In this document: piece after piece, positions 1 through 9,953 of the stretch
How positions within the stretch are numbered: the first letter of the stretch is position 1
Layout: the number at the start of each line of letters is the position of its first letter
NCBI GenBank assembly: GCA_036940085.1
Contig: JALLBK010000101.1
Location: forward strand, 1 to 64,000
Direction: 5' to 3'
Origin: Discostella pseudostelligera
Lineage: Eukaryota; Bacillariophyta; Thalassiosirophyceae; Thalassiosirales; Thalassiosiraceae
DNA length: 64,000 bases
Notes under the pieces: generated by a model
Database searches by the model: none
The model's input: only the letters and a program-made list of their open reading frames with translations
What the model was told of the DNA's origin: nothing
Position numbers and translations under genes: made by a program

Positions 1-432
1 AGAATGATCAGCACCAGCATTCTTAGTCAGACCCAGCAATGAGTTGGTCAGCAGTCCTCAGTATCAGCTGTCATCAGTCATAACTCAATCTTGCAAGGTG
101 GAAGTGGAAGAAGGAATTCACACCATTAGTGCTGGACCCTTCCCTTCATGACCTTTGTGCAAGAAGAAGGTTTTGGGGTATGAGGATGCACGGTGGTACT
201 ACCACCTGTGTGGTCATGTCATGATGGGGGTTCAAGGGGGTTCACATTGGAGGACCTTCACCTTCTTCAGTAGACACTAGACACAGACTCCACATCAGCA
301 TTATCAACCATCAGCAGGTGCAGCATCAGATATTGGTCTTAATTGAGGTTTGTTATCAGAGCAGCATCTTTAGCATTGGTCTGCAATTGTCAATTGTTGT
401 GTCCAGCATTATTGGTCACAAGCACACCAGCA
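1..432. repeat. Degenerate GGTCAGCA-rich repeat tract, left part
   Basis: No gene is visible. The stretch is built from loose copies of words such as TGGTCAGCA, CAGCATT and CATCAG, on both strands (for example GTTGGTCAGCAG near 50, TTATTGGTCACAAG near 411). The same vocabulary resumes right after the retrotransposon at 5977, so 1-432 and 5977-6850 were one tract before the insertion. No constant period is seen, so it is a decayed minisatellite or simple sequence and not a clean tandem array. Confidence 0.6.
428..432. repeat. Target site duplication CAGCA (left copy)
   Basis: CAGCA lies directly before the left LTR and is repeated exactly at 5977-5981 after the right LTR. A 5-bp duplication is the usual size for Ty1/copia integrases. 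It shows both outer ends come from one integration event. CAGCA is common in the surrounding repeat, so part of the match could be chance. Confidence 0.85.
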
Positions 433-480
433 TGTTGGGAGATGTAGACGTGGAATAGAAGGCGTAGACGTACAGACTGT

Positions 481-523
481 GGGTATTACGGGTAAATACC
501 CTGGTAATACCCGGGTAATACCC
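481..523 (+). promoter_or_regulatory. Cluster of GGTAATACCC-like boxes in the LTR
   Basis: Four near copies in a row: GGGTATTAC (481), GGGTAAATACCC (490), TGGTAATACCC (502) and GGGTAATACCC (513). The core GGGTAWTACCC is close to palindromic, as expected for a dimeric DNA-binding protein. The same block sits in the right LTR at about 5785-5827. A role in element transcription is inferred from position only. Confidence 0.4.
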
Positions 524-567
524 ACGCGGTGTGTGTCTACGTGGATGCGATGAACTTCCTTTGGCTC

Positions 568-583
568 ACTTCAACAAGATAAT
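568..583 (+). repeat. LTR arm of an inverted repeat pairing with the primer-binding position
   Basis: ACTTCAACAAGATAAT is the reverse complement, 15 of 16 bases, of 672-687, the segment that starts at the last base of the left LTR where reverse transcription normally primes. See the partner arm entry. The right LTR carries the same arm at 5872-5887. Confidence 0.6.
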
Positions 584-671
584 CGTCTAATTGAATTAAT
601 TGGATAGAGTCCGATATTTAATACTAGGTGTGCTTGAAAAGGCAACCACCCGGGAGCGGCGGTTCCCCAAC

Positions 672-695
672 ATTATCTTGTCGAAGTATCGACAA
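672..695 (+). other. Putative primer-binding region with perfect 7-bp hairpin
   Basis: The bases right after the left LTR are normally the tRNA primer-binding site. Here 672-687 matches the reverse complement of LTR bases 568-583 at 15 of 16 positions. In addition 678-695 forms a perfect hairpin (TTGTCGA, loop AGTA, TCGACAA). I could not match it to a familiar initiator-Met tRNA 3' end or anticodon half. Either an unusual tRNA fragment or a self-priming fold of the element RNA, as known for Tf1, is possible. Confidence 0.45.
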
Positions 696-712
696 AACGA
701 ATCCCAGATAGA

Positions 713-3007
713 ATGACTGGGAGAGGACGAGGTCGCGGCGGCAATGCCGGCCGTGGCAATAACAATAGTGGCCGTGGTGGCGGAGGTGGCCATGGCGGTA
801 TTAGACCCAAGTCAATGAAGACCGGGGTAACAAAAGAACTGGAAGGCAATATCTTTGATCTGGGGGAAAGATCGTCGGCTGACCTAATGCGTACCATGCA
901 GATCCAGATCGCCCAATATGTCGGTAGCATCTACGGTGGAGATATCATGGGGGAATTGCAGACGAAGAAGGAGTTTGTCGCGCCACTACCAGTGTATCCC
1001 AAGACTGCTATATCACATATGTCTGCCTACGAGGCAATGCATAACGCGAAGCAATCAAATACTCTAGCAAAGCTAAAGAAGAAAAAGACCCGACTACAGG
1101 CGGAGATTGATGCCATCCCTATCATCAATACTGCTGAGATAGAACCATTGGAAGAGAAGATGTATGACATTGACAACGAGATTCTCCAGGTGGAATATGA
1201 AATGGGCCTGGAGATTAAAGGTCCATTGGATGAAGAAGAAAAAGGATTATGGAAGCAACATGAGCGGGCGTATGGAGAAAGAGTTTCAAGGCACGTCGTC
1301 AATCAACAAAAGGCATTTGCTGTGATCTTGGGGCAATGTACGACGAGGCTGCAAGAGAAAATGCATGACGATCCTCAGAGGGATGCAGTTGATAAAAATC
1401 AGAAACCACTTGAGCTTTACTCCCTAATTGAGAGGGTAGTACTGAAACAGACCGGAGATGAGTATCAACCATGCAACCTAGTAGAGAATCTACTAGCAGT
1501 ATTAACCATGAAACAACAAAACAACCAATCCAATGTGCTATGGTACGAGAAGTTCAGTACGAGAGTAGATGTAGCTGAGTCAGTGGGGGTAGAATTCGAT
1601 GTATTTAGCTGCCTGTGGAATTACTGCTGCGAGGCAAGGTCATGGGGAGAATATGAAACCCTGACGCCGTTGGAGCAGGCAACAATCAGATCTGATTCGA
1701 AAGAAAGATTGTTTGCATACTTGCTAATCACCAACAGCAGCAACACACCCGTCCATGAGAAAGTGAAGAAGAATCCACTCAAGGCTTTCATTGCAAAGAG
1801 AGATGAGTATCCGACAACCAGAAGTGACGCGATAGCTCTCCTCAACAAGTACAATGAGAAGACAAAACAACCAGCAGCGGGTGCGAGCGAGGGTAATGCG
1901 TTCACACAAAAAGGAAAGAAGGGTGCCGGGGACAAGAAGAAGGGCGAGGCAAAGGATGAAGATGGCGACAAGCAACCCAAGAAGAATTGGTTCGCCGATA
2001 AAGAGTGCTCCATCTGTGGTGAGAAGGGCCATGGAGTGAGGAAGTGTCCCGACCGTAAGAAGAAGGATTCAGATGAATCATCGGTATCATCATCCAGCTC
2101 AATTAAGAAGAACATTGAGGAGCTGGAAAAGAAATTTAAGAGCGCGGCGAAACAGTTCGCCCAGCTCAAGTCTCAACTCGAAGAAGACGAATCCGACGAA
2201 GACGATGACCAATCGCATTTCCAATTCACCCACTTCTCCTTTGCCAACCACAACATGTCACCCGAAAGGATTCACGCTGACGTGAGCATCAAACAATCGA
2301 AGGGCAAGCTTGATGATATCAATCTTTGTGAAGTAATCTTGCTCGACAATCAATCGACGATGTCATTATTCTGCAACAAGCTAATGGTGACAAACATTCG
2401 GAACTCGGATGAACCACTCACCCTACGCAGCAATGGAGGCTCGATGCAGGTGAACAAGGTAGCTAGCATCGGCGATGGAAAACCAGACGTTTGGTTCTCC
2501 ACGAGATCAATCACCAATATTCTCTCACTCAAGGATGTAACAAAATGTTATCGTGTCACATACGACAGCTACGACCAAGCGTTTATTGTCTACCGAGAGG
2601 AGCATGGATTGCCAAACATGCTATTCAAAATGCATAATAGCGGATTGCATTTTTATGACCCAAAAAGGGCAGAGTTTTCGTTCATAGTAACTGTGGCGGA
2701 TATGAAAGCATTCTCCAAGAGACAAATTGTAGCGGCGGAGAAGGCACGCAGTTTGTATGCGGGGTTAGGCTACCCATCGCTTGCGGATTATAAATGGATC
2801 CTGAAATCAAACCAAATACAGTCCAGTTTCATTCGACAATGCAGTGGTAGCAGAGAAGGTATGGGGTCCCGACATCTCAGCCTTGAAAGGAAAGACAACC
2901 CGCAAAACTCCCGTATCGGTGCCGACAGATATGGTGGCGGTGCCGAAGGAGATTCGAGAATTACATCGCATCGTGACGATTTCGATCGATATATTCTTCA
3001 TGAATAA
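713..3007 (+). pseudogene. Retrotransposon gag-protease open frame (defective polyprotein)
   Basis: The longest intact piece of the polyprotein. It opens with an RGG-rich stretch (residues 3-30), followed by the capsid region, then a CCHC zinc knuckle CSICGEKGHGVRKC near residue 433, a Lys/Asp/Glu linker, and an aspartic protease core around ILLDNQSTMS (the D-x-x-S-T form typical of this lineage). A GAG-pre-integrase segment follows (HSGLHFYDP, ARSLYAGLGYPS). True homology stops near 2815, where a one-base shift moves the integrase into another frame; the last about 60 codons are out-of-frame. The start Met is 40 bp downstream of the LTR. Confidence 0.85.
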
Positions 3008-3966
3008 AATTCCATTCTTCCTCACCTTGAGCCAGAAGATTTGCTTTGCCACTGTCACGCATTTGGCCAATTGAAAGGCCGAGACGATTTTTGCGGCTTT
3101 CAAGTCTATCTTCATGTATTATCTGCAAAAAGGGTTTCAGATTATGATGGCGACAGGAGATAATGAATTTGCACCATTGGCGGAACTTCTATATGAACTA
3201 CCAGGTGCACCAACGCTCAACCTCACCAGCGCCAATGAGCACGAGCCTTACATTGAACGGCGCATTAGAGTTGTTAAGGAGCGCGTGAGAGCAGTGTGGC
3301 ATTCTCTGCCGTTTGATCGTCTTCCTTCCAAAATGGAGTTTCCACTCAATATAGCCCAAAAACTATCATGTCAGGGCAGCACATAAATTACAAGCAATAC
3401 TCCCTACCATTCGGCACCTACTGCCAAGTCCACGAGGAAGATGGACAACGTAACAGTCTGGCTGCAAGAACCCAGGGAGCACTTTCATTGGGGCCCTCAT
3501 CGAACAGACAGGGCGGGCAATTATTCTATTCACTCAACACCGGAAAGTGATATCACGGCAATCATGGACCGTCATCCCAATGCCACAATCGGTCATTACC
3601 AGAGTCAACGACCTTGCTACAGATCAGCCACAGCTCTTGACATTCACTGACCACAACAGCAACGAGATTGGAGATGCGGATGGAGGCATTCTACCAGAGA
3701 TTCCACACGAAATTCCAGGAGTGGTAGATGATGCTGTTCCGATCCCAAGAGTGGATCAGGAGGAAGGCAAGCCTACGACAATCAGAATGACAGATGATCA
3801 GAACAACATGCCTACCACACCCTTACTTGAAGCCAATGAGCCTACCAATGAATCACAACACTTTGAACCCACTCGTGACGACGACGATAGTCCGATCGAC
3901 CCACCCATTACTTCAGACCCAGCTGAACCAGCGATGGAGGCTGCAGCTGTGGCTGAGGAAATATAA
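2817..3966 (+). pseudogene. Retrotransposon integrase remnant
   Basis: Integrase core and C-terminal part broken into frames. In the third frame KVWGPDIS, ISIDIFF, ATGDNEF and EPYIERRIR keep the expected D...D...E residues, but an in-frame TGA stands at 3072-3074 and TAA at 3384-3386. The downstream domain (TQGALSLGPSSNRQ, YSLNTGK) lies in the second frame up to about 3545, then shifts to the first frame (ISRQSWTVIPMPQSV) and runs as an acidic Pro-rich linker to a stop at 3964-3966. It cannot make a continuous integrase. Confidence 0.8.
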
Positions 3967-5720
3967 TTATCCACCAATGGGAACACGCAGATCAACGTGC
4001 ACGAAGATGCAAACCAAAGCATATGTTCCGAATATGAAAGGGAAGTAAAGGGTGGTGGAGATGGTATTCACCCAGCTTACTCTGAAAGCTGCAATCAAGA
4101 CGTGGGGCAGTCGAGCCAGCGTCGGAGCCGAGTCAGAGATGAAGCAACTACACTGGAGGAATTAATTCAGGCCAGTCCGTTGGAATGAGTTGACAGATGA
4201 ACAAAAAAAGACCCTACTCCAATCTCATATCTTCATGAAAGAGAAATGTGATGGAACGATCAAGGGCAGAATGGTCGCCAGGGGCAACAAACAGAGAGGG
4301 TACATCTATAAAGAAGAGTCGAGTTCTCCCACTGTCGCCACTGAATCAGTCACACTCACCTCCATTATTGATGCGATCGAAGAGCGAGAGGTCGCGATAA
4401 TTGATGTTCCCAACGCTTTTATCCAAACCGTAATAGAGGATGAAAAGAATCGAGTCATCATTCATATCAGAGGAATGTTAATTGACATGCTCGTAAGGAT
4501 AACACCCGACGTGTACAAGGGGTATGTTACACTTGACAAGAGAGGGAACAAAATACTTTTGGTTGAGTGCTTGAATGCACTATATGGAATGATGGTAGCA
4601 AGCCTTCTATACTATCAGAAATTAAACAATGTACCATCTGTTTCCATGTTGACAATTGCAAAATCTCTCACATCTCAGGAGAAGTAATCGATAAAACAAT
4701 CGAGTGACTCAGGAAAGACTGCAAGGGTATCTTTGAGGATGGAAGCAGTAAGATGCAAGTTCACCGTGGCAAAATTCACAAATACTTGGGAATGACTTTA
4801 GACTTCACTACCAAGCGTCAAGTTTGAATTTTGATGACAGAGTATGTGAAGGAGATCGTAGAGGCCTGGGATAAGGCCGAGAAACTCAGCGGTGATGGTT
4901 TCATCAAGGTCAAGTCGAAATGTGGAAAGAAGTCAAGAACGACAGCTGCGCCGGAGGATCTATTCAAGATCAATGAGGATTCAATGAAGCTGAACTCCGA
5001 CATGGCAACAGCATTCCACAACATCGTAGCCAAAGTTCTATACATGGTCAAGAGAGCGAGGCCCGATGCATCCATTCCGATTGCATTCTTAACGACTAGA
5101 GTGCGATCTCCCGATATCAATGATTGGAGGAAATTGGAGCATCTGATGGAATACTTGAGATCAACTGTTGACATGCCGCTTATCCTAGGAGCGAAAGCAG
5201 GTGGCATATTGAATTGGTATGTGGATGCATCATTTGCAGTGCACTCGAATATGATAGGGCACACTGGAGGTGGACTCACTATGGGCAGAGGGTACCCGAT
5301 TGTGAGCTCTACCAAACAGAAGCTGAATACAAGAAGCTCAACCGAGAGCAAACTTGTTGGAGTTGATGACATGATGCCATTGATTCTTTGGACTCGCTAC
5401 TTTTTGAAAGCTCAGAGCTACAAGGTAAGCGATAATGTTATCTTCCAAGAAAATAAGAGTACTATGCTGCTTGAGAGGAATGGCAAAGCATCCAGCAGCA
5501 AACCAACGAAGCATATCAACGTTAGATATTTCTTCATCACTGATTGGATTTCGAAAGGAGAAGTCCGAGTAGAATGGTGTCCGACGAAGGACATGGTAGC
5601 GGAGTCTTTAGGAAATTCAGAGACTTAATCATGGGAGCACTCTCGATGGAGGCAGCTGCTTCAGTATTGACTCGTGATCTGGTGAAGGAGGCCACTCGCA
5701 AGAATATGGCACACAAGTAG
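3967..5720 (+). pseudogene. Retrotransposon reverse transcriptase and RNase H remnant
   Basis: Copia-type RVT_2 domain: FTQLTLKAAIKTWG near 4067, a TAA near 4161, then an open frame 4190-4687 with KGRMVARGNKQR, SPTVATESV and the catalytic-palm IDVPNAF. After LLYYQK a deletion and frameshift remove several dozen residues up to the polymerase motif, which reads HVDN (4645-4656) instead of x-V-D-D. Stops follow at 4705 and 4825. RNase H lies in 4831-5628 (NWYVDASFAVH, SSTKQKLNTRSSTESKL) with one more frameshift near 5605; the last frame ends at the TAG 5718-5720, 16 bp before the right LTR. Dead as a polymerase. Confidence 0.85.
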
Positions 5721-5736
5721 TTGTGCCACAGGAGTG

Positions 5737-5976
5737 TGTTGGGAGATGTAGACGTGGAATAGAAGGCGTAGACGTACAGACTGTGGGTATTACGGGTAAA
5801 TACCCTGGTAATACCCGGGTAATACCCACGCGGTGTGTGTCTACGTGGATGCGATGAACTTCCTTTGGCTCACTTCAACAAGATAATCGTCTAATTGAAT
5901 TAATTGGATAGAGTCCGATATTTAATACTAGGTGTGCTTGAAAAGGCGACCGCCCGGGAGTGGCAGTTCCCCAACA
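5737..5976 (+). repeat. Right LTR (240 bp)
   Basis: Same length as the left LTR and 236 of 240 bases identical by eye. The differences are A to G, A to G, C to T and G to A, clustered within 5948-5965. It is preceded by only a weak purine run (AGGAGTG), so the polypurine tract is poor or degraded. Confidence 0.95.
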
Positions 5977-6890
5977 CAGCACTGTGTGTCATTAGTAATA
6001 TTTTCTGGCATCGTTGTTGACCAGCATTTTGGTAATTTTGGTCATATGCATCATTCATGATCAGCAAGTCAATGGTTGCAGACTGCAATCATCATGCTTG
6101 CTCAGTACCATGTTCTTGTAGATGAGTACTGCTGGTCACAATCATCACATAACTATTGGTGATAGCAGTCAGTATCATGCACCCATATCCATGTTGTTAC
6201 CATCACAGACATTGTTTAGAGTCAGAAGTAGAAGTGCTCAGGAGGTGCAGTGGTCAAGGTTTCATAGCACCAGCCTAGAGTGGTCCTCAGTTATTGGGTA
6301 GCATGATGCCGCATCATGATCCACCACCATGTCACCAGCATGAACCATCAACAGGAGTCACCAGAATTGTTAGTCATGGTCAGCTCTGGCTCTGGTCATT
6401 GTCATTGTTGGTCAGCAGCATTAGGAGGCTGTCACCAGCATGCATTCATTTCATTATCATTGTTACCATTTACCATCATCACCAGAATTGAGAATTAGTC
6501 CCATGAACATTGGCCACCAGCAGCAGTGATGGCATCATTGGGTAGCATTCTTCTTGGTCAGCAGGTCAGCATTGTTGGTCAGCATTCAGCATCTCAGTTC
6601 TCAGCAAGCATCAGCATCAGCATCAGCATGCATCATTTAATATGTCTCCATCACTACTATGACGAGTACTAGTAGCATTGTTGGGGGTCATCATCATCAT
6701 TCTTTGTGTCACAGCTGTCAGCCGTTCTTCTTTGAAGTTAGCAGTGGTAGTAGACAGAGCATCATTATTCTTGGTCAGAATGTATCCATGGTGTCACCAT
6801 TACTGGCATTCTTGTTCTTGGTTAGAATTCTTAGAATTCTTGCTTCATGACAATGATCATCATTCTCCTCTGAACTCTGAACAAGAAGCA
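5977..6890. repeat. Degenerate GGTCAGCA-rich repeat tract, right part
   Basis: Continuation of the tract at 1-432, starting with the right CAGCA target copy (5977-5981). Words such as TTGTTGGTCAGCA (around 6571), CAGCATCAGCATCAGCATCAGCATG (6608-6630) and CATCATCATC recur. ORFs that can be drawn here are made of these words and show no protein-like features. Confidence 0.55.
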
Positions 6891-7768
6891 AAGCAAAATG
6901 GCCTCCTCCAACTCCATACCACAACCCAACACCAAACAACCCCTCCATCCATTATCCATCCTCCTTGCCTCCATCCTGTCTCCACCTTTTTCCAATTATT
7001 GTAACCAATCAACTATGCATGATATCAAAGTCAACATTCAACACAACATAATAATATTATGTACTACTCCCATCTACAACCAAGAAAAGTGGGCTGCGGG
7101 GGTTGGGCTTGGATGGTGGGCGCGTCACGTGGCACGTCTTTTGCACTTTCCAAAGAGAGGTTCGCCAAACGATCTCACCGGCCCCTCCCTTCTTTCCAGC
7201 ATCCTGTACCAATTCCATTGCAGAATCTACGGTGTCGTCAGAACGCTCCATGGATTCGTTGCTGGAAAGTGCGTAGGATGCGGAGGGCAACGTAGGAATC
7301 AATTTGCCCTTGTTTTTTCCTCCACCACGTAAAATCTTCCTCTTGTCCACCACCCATCCGCCGCCCACCTCCTCCACCACACACCACCATCATGGATCTT
7401 TTTGGATTCTGAATCTTCACAGCGCGGCTCACTTTTCAAAGGTATGTTCACCATGGCCAGCGGCGGAACGACCCCTCCCCCCCACCGACGATGCCTCTTC
7501 CAATCTCTGTAGTACTGCGACGGGGTGTTCTTATATGGCGGGGCATGATAGAGATATCACCGCTTCGATTTGATCGGAATATTTTGGAGCGGCGCTTCGG
7601 ACTATGGACCACCGGCTCTCTCTCAGCAATGCGCATTTTTTCTTTGAAATGTCCATCGTTCAATGATCCAGTCTCATGTCATTATTTCATCTCCTATCTT
7701 CTCTCTACACCCCCATCATATCAGTCATCGTTGATCTAAACATCATCACCATCCTCGTCTGATAAAAA
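6891..7768. other. Intergenic region upstream of the ADP/ATP carrier
   Basis: No supported gene. C/A-rich runs (CCACCACCCATCCGCC) cover about 7300-7400 and a CACGTGGCACG box lies near 7127. TTTTCAAAG|GTATGTTC near 7440 looks like a splice donor and could start a 5'UTR intron, but no acceptor could be assigned with confidence. Promoter and leader of the carrier gene presumably lie here. Confidence 0.4.
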
Positions 7769-8683
7769 ATGAGCGCAACACCTGACTTCGTAATCAACTT
7801 CCTTGCCGGCGGTGTCTCCGGTGCCGTGGCCAAGACCTGCACGGCCCCCATTGAGCGCGTGAAGCTCCTCATCCAGACTCAGGATGCCAACCCCAAAATT
7901 ATCAGTGGAGAGGTCGCCCGATACACTGGCATTGTTGACTGCTTCTCCCGCGTGGCATCTGAGCAGGGCGTTGGAGCCTTCTGGCGTGGAAACTTGACCA
8001 ACATCATCCGTTACTTCCCCACCCAGGCATTCAACTTCGCCTTCAAGGATGGAATCAAATCCCTCTTCCCTAGGGCGGACAAGAATAAGGAATTTGGCAA
8101 GTTCTTTGCTATCAACGTCATGTCGGGTGGTCTTGCCGGTGCCGGTTCGCTCATGATCGTCTACCCTCTCGATTATGCTCGTACGCGTCTTGCCTCCGAT
8201 GTGGGATCTGGAAAGCAGCAGTTCAGTGGTCTCGCTGACTGCTTAAAGAAGACTGTCGCCGCTAGTGGTGTTGGGGGATTGTACAATGGAATCGGAGTCT
8301 CAGTTATTGGTATTATCCCCTACCGTGGAGCCTACTTCGGTCTTTTCGACACGCTTTCGGGCATGAACCCCTACCAGAAGGACACCAACAATTTCCTTCG
8401 TGCCGGTTCCAAATTCGCCTGTGCCCAGACCTCTGCTATTGCCGCTGGTTATGCTTCCTACCCATTCGATACCGTCCGTCGTCGTCTTCAGATGCAGTCG
8501 GAGAAGCCAAAGGAGGAGTGGGTCTACAAGGGAACCGCGGACTGCTTTGCCAAGATTATGAAGGATGAGGGAACTGCCGCTCTTTTCAAGGGTGCCGGTG
8601 CCAATGCCCTTCGTACTGTTGGTGCTGCCATGGTTCTTGTGCTTTATTCCGAAATCACTGGTGCCGTAGGAACTGGCGAGTAA
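7769..8683 (+). CDS. AAC: Mitochondrial ADP/ATP carrier
   Basis: Exchanges matrix ATP for cytosolic ADP across the mitochondrial inner membrane. The 304-residue protein has the three-fold carrier repeat with signatures PIERVK (about 27), PLDYARTR (about 133) and PFDTVRRR (about 231), and the family length fits. It resembles ADP/ATP carriers throughout (FAFKDGIKSLFP, GNLTNIIRYFPTQAFNFAFK). The diagnostic RRRMMM hexapeptide reads RRRLQM here (residues 237-242), so substrate assignment rests on the rest of the protein. Codons are strongly C-ending and more biased than its neighbours, suggesting high expression. Single exon; a TAAAAA run precedes the ATG. Confidence 0.92.
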   Translation: MSATPDFVINFLAGGVSGAVAKTCTAPIERVKLLIQTQDANPKIISGEVARYTGIVDCFSRVASEQGVGAFWRGNLTNIIRYFPTQAFNFAFKDGIKSLFPRADKNKEFGKFFAINVMSGGLAGAGSLMIVYPLDYARTRLASDVGSGKQQFSGLADCLKKTVAASGVGGLYNGIGVSVIGIIPYRGAYFGLFDTLSGMNPYQKDTNNFLRAGSKFACAQTSAIAAGYASYPFDTVRRRLQMQSEKPKEEWVYKGTADCFAKIMKDEGTAALFKGAGANALRTVGAAMVLVLYSEITGAVGTGE

Positions 8684-9386
8684 GCGTTACGCTAGAGAGA
8701 CAGGAGAGAGGATGATTGGCAAAAGTGTATGTCGTCTGGTTGGTTGACCATGTATTTGATATTTCGTGCGCGCTGCCCATAAAGTAAATGTTGGATCACA
8801 GTACATCATAACTTCATCGATGCCGTTCATATCTTGTTCGACTACGCGCAATGCTACTCTGCCAGGATACTTATCTACCAAGAGCCGACATAGAATCCAT
8901 AAGGACCTTGTTACTCGTCGCCTGCATCTTCGATGTAGAGATCAAGATCGAGATGCAGTTGATGTTGAATAATGAAAATAACAGATGCGAACATCATCAT
9001 ATCTCATATCAAGCATGCAAATGGTGCTGAACATCACATGAGATCACATCATGTCAGTGTGATCATTACATAGATAGTAATGATTGACGAGCTTTATAAG
9101 TTTGTTCATGCCCGTCGTCCGACTTCTGTATGTACTGCAAACTTCTTCACGTAGGGGTTCCAGTTCGAGAGAGAATATACAGTCATTACTTAAAGTAGAA
9201 AGCGTTTCAGTTTGTCGAAACACTATATTAACTACTGAACGACTCTGACATCAAAACACAAAACACGCACACATGTACCAACAGCGAACCAAATATAGTC
9301 TCGGTTCTTGACCCCCATCAATCATCATATCACCCCTAGTCTATTATACCCAAATCACCATATACTCCAACTCACAAAGCAGGTAT
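8684..9386. other. Intergenic region between convergent genes
   Basis: The carrier (plus) and the acidic protein gene (minus) end towards each other across about 700 bp. AT-rich with repeated ATCACAT and CATCATAT words near 8990-9070. I see no gene, RNA or ordered repeat in it. Confidence 0.4.
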
Positions 9387-9953
9387 CTACGCAGCAAAAC
9401 AGCCACAGAATGCTGGCGCGTGAGCGGGGGTATGGCAACCTTCGTCCTGGAACGTGGTGGCATCGGCATCAAGGGTCAAATCTTCATCCATACTCTGGGC
9501 GACATCCTTCGGCGCCAAGTTTTCAATAGGACGAGCTGCATCATCCGAAGTAGGCTTTGCATCTGTCTCCTCCTCTTCGTCTACTGTGGATGGTGAGACT
9601 GCCTCGGTATCGGTCGGCGAATCGTCTTTCTGTTCTGGTTCTTGAGAATCTGCGGGTGGGCTTCGCTCATCGCTTTCATTGTTCGCCTCCGATTGCACGC
9701 CGTTGGAGTCCATACCATCTTCACGCTCTTCCATGATAGGATCACTGTCCATGGGCCTTTCCTCTTCGACAGTAGGCTCCTCCGTGGCAACTGCTTTATC
9801 CTTTTTGCCTCGGATGTGGAATTTCTTCAGATTCCTGTGAAAGAACAACATTACATCGGACGATCAGAAGACAATGAGTGAGTAGACATAAAACAAGGAG
9901 ATGAAGTGTACCCACCACCCAACTTACAACTTGGATAACTTCAAAGACACCAT
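9387..9953 (-). CDS. Small acidic protein of unknown function
   Basis: I do not recognise it. Two exons on the minus strand: 9953-9928 and 9834-9387, joined across a GTAAGT...TTTCACAG intron of 93 bp that keeps frame, giving 157 residues. The basic N-terminus MVSLKLSKLNLKKF leads into KFHIRGKKDK, then about 110 residues rich in Glu, Asp, Ser and Pro with no fold evident. The C-terminus is unlike the rest: CHTPAHAPAFCGCFAA, with three Cys in the last 16 residues, which could be lipidated. The first exon is inferred: without it the protein would start inside the intron with MLFF. Confidence 0.6.

Larger units (their letters stand above)
433..672 (+). repeat. Left LTR (240 bp)
   Basis: Begins TGTTGGGAGA and ends TTCCCCAACA. 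It is identical to 5737-5976 except four transitions within 640-664. The first half carries four GGTAATACCC-like boxes (481-523), partly palindromic, which may be promoter elements. No convincing TATA box was found, so U3/R/U5 limits are not placed. Confidence 0.95.
433..5976 (+). mobile_element. Ty1/copia-type LTR retrotransposon (diatom CoDi-like), coding-defective
   Basis: A 5544-bp element with 240-bp direct LTRs, TG...CA ends inside a 7-bp inverted end (TGTTGGG/CCCAACA), and a CAGCA target duplication. The internal order is gag, protease, integrase, reverse transcriptase, RNase H, which is the Ty1/copia order. The LTRs differ at only 4 of 240 positions, all transitions within the last 30 bp, so the insertion is fairly young. 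The coding region nevertheless has at least nine stops, frameshifts or deletions. Assignment to the diatom CoDi lineage is by protein resemblance recalled from family knowledge, not by search. Confidence 0.95.

Noticed and set aside
6898..7573. Overlapping ORFs of 60-144 codons upstream of the ADP/ATP carrier
   Set aside because: They overlap in several frames, consist of Pro/His/Ser low-complexity words from C/A-rich DNA, and show no domain or splice pattern.
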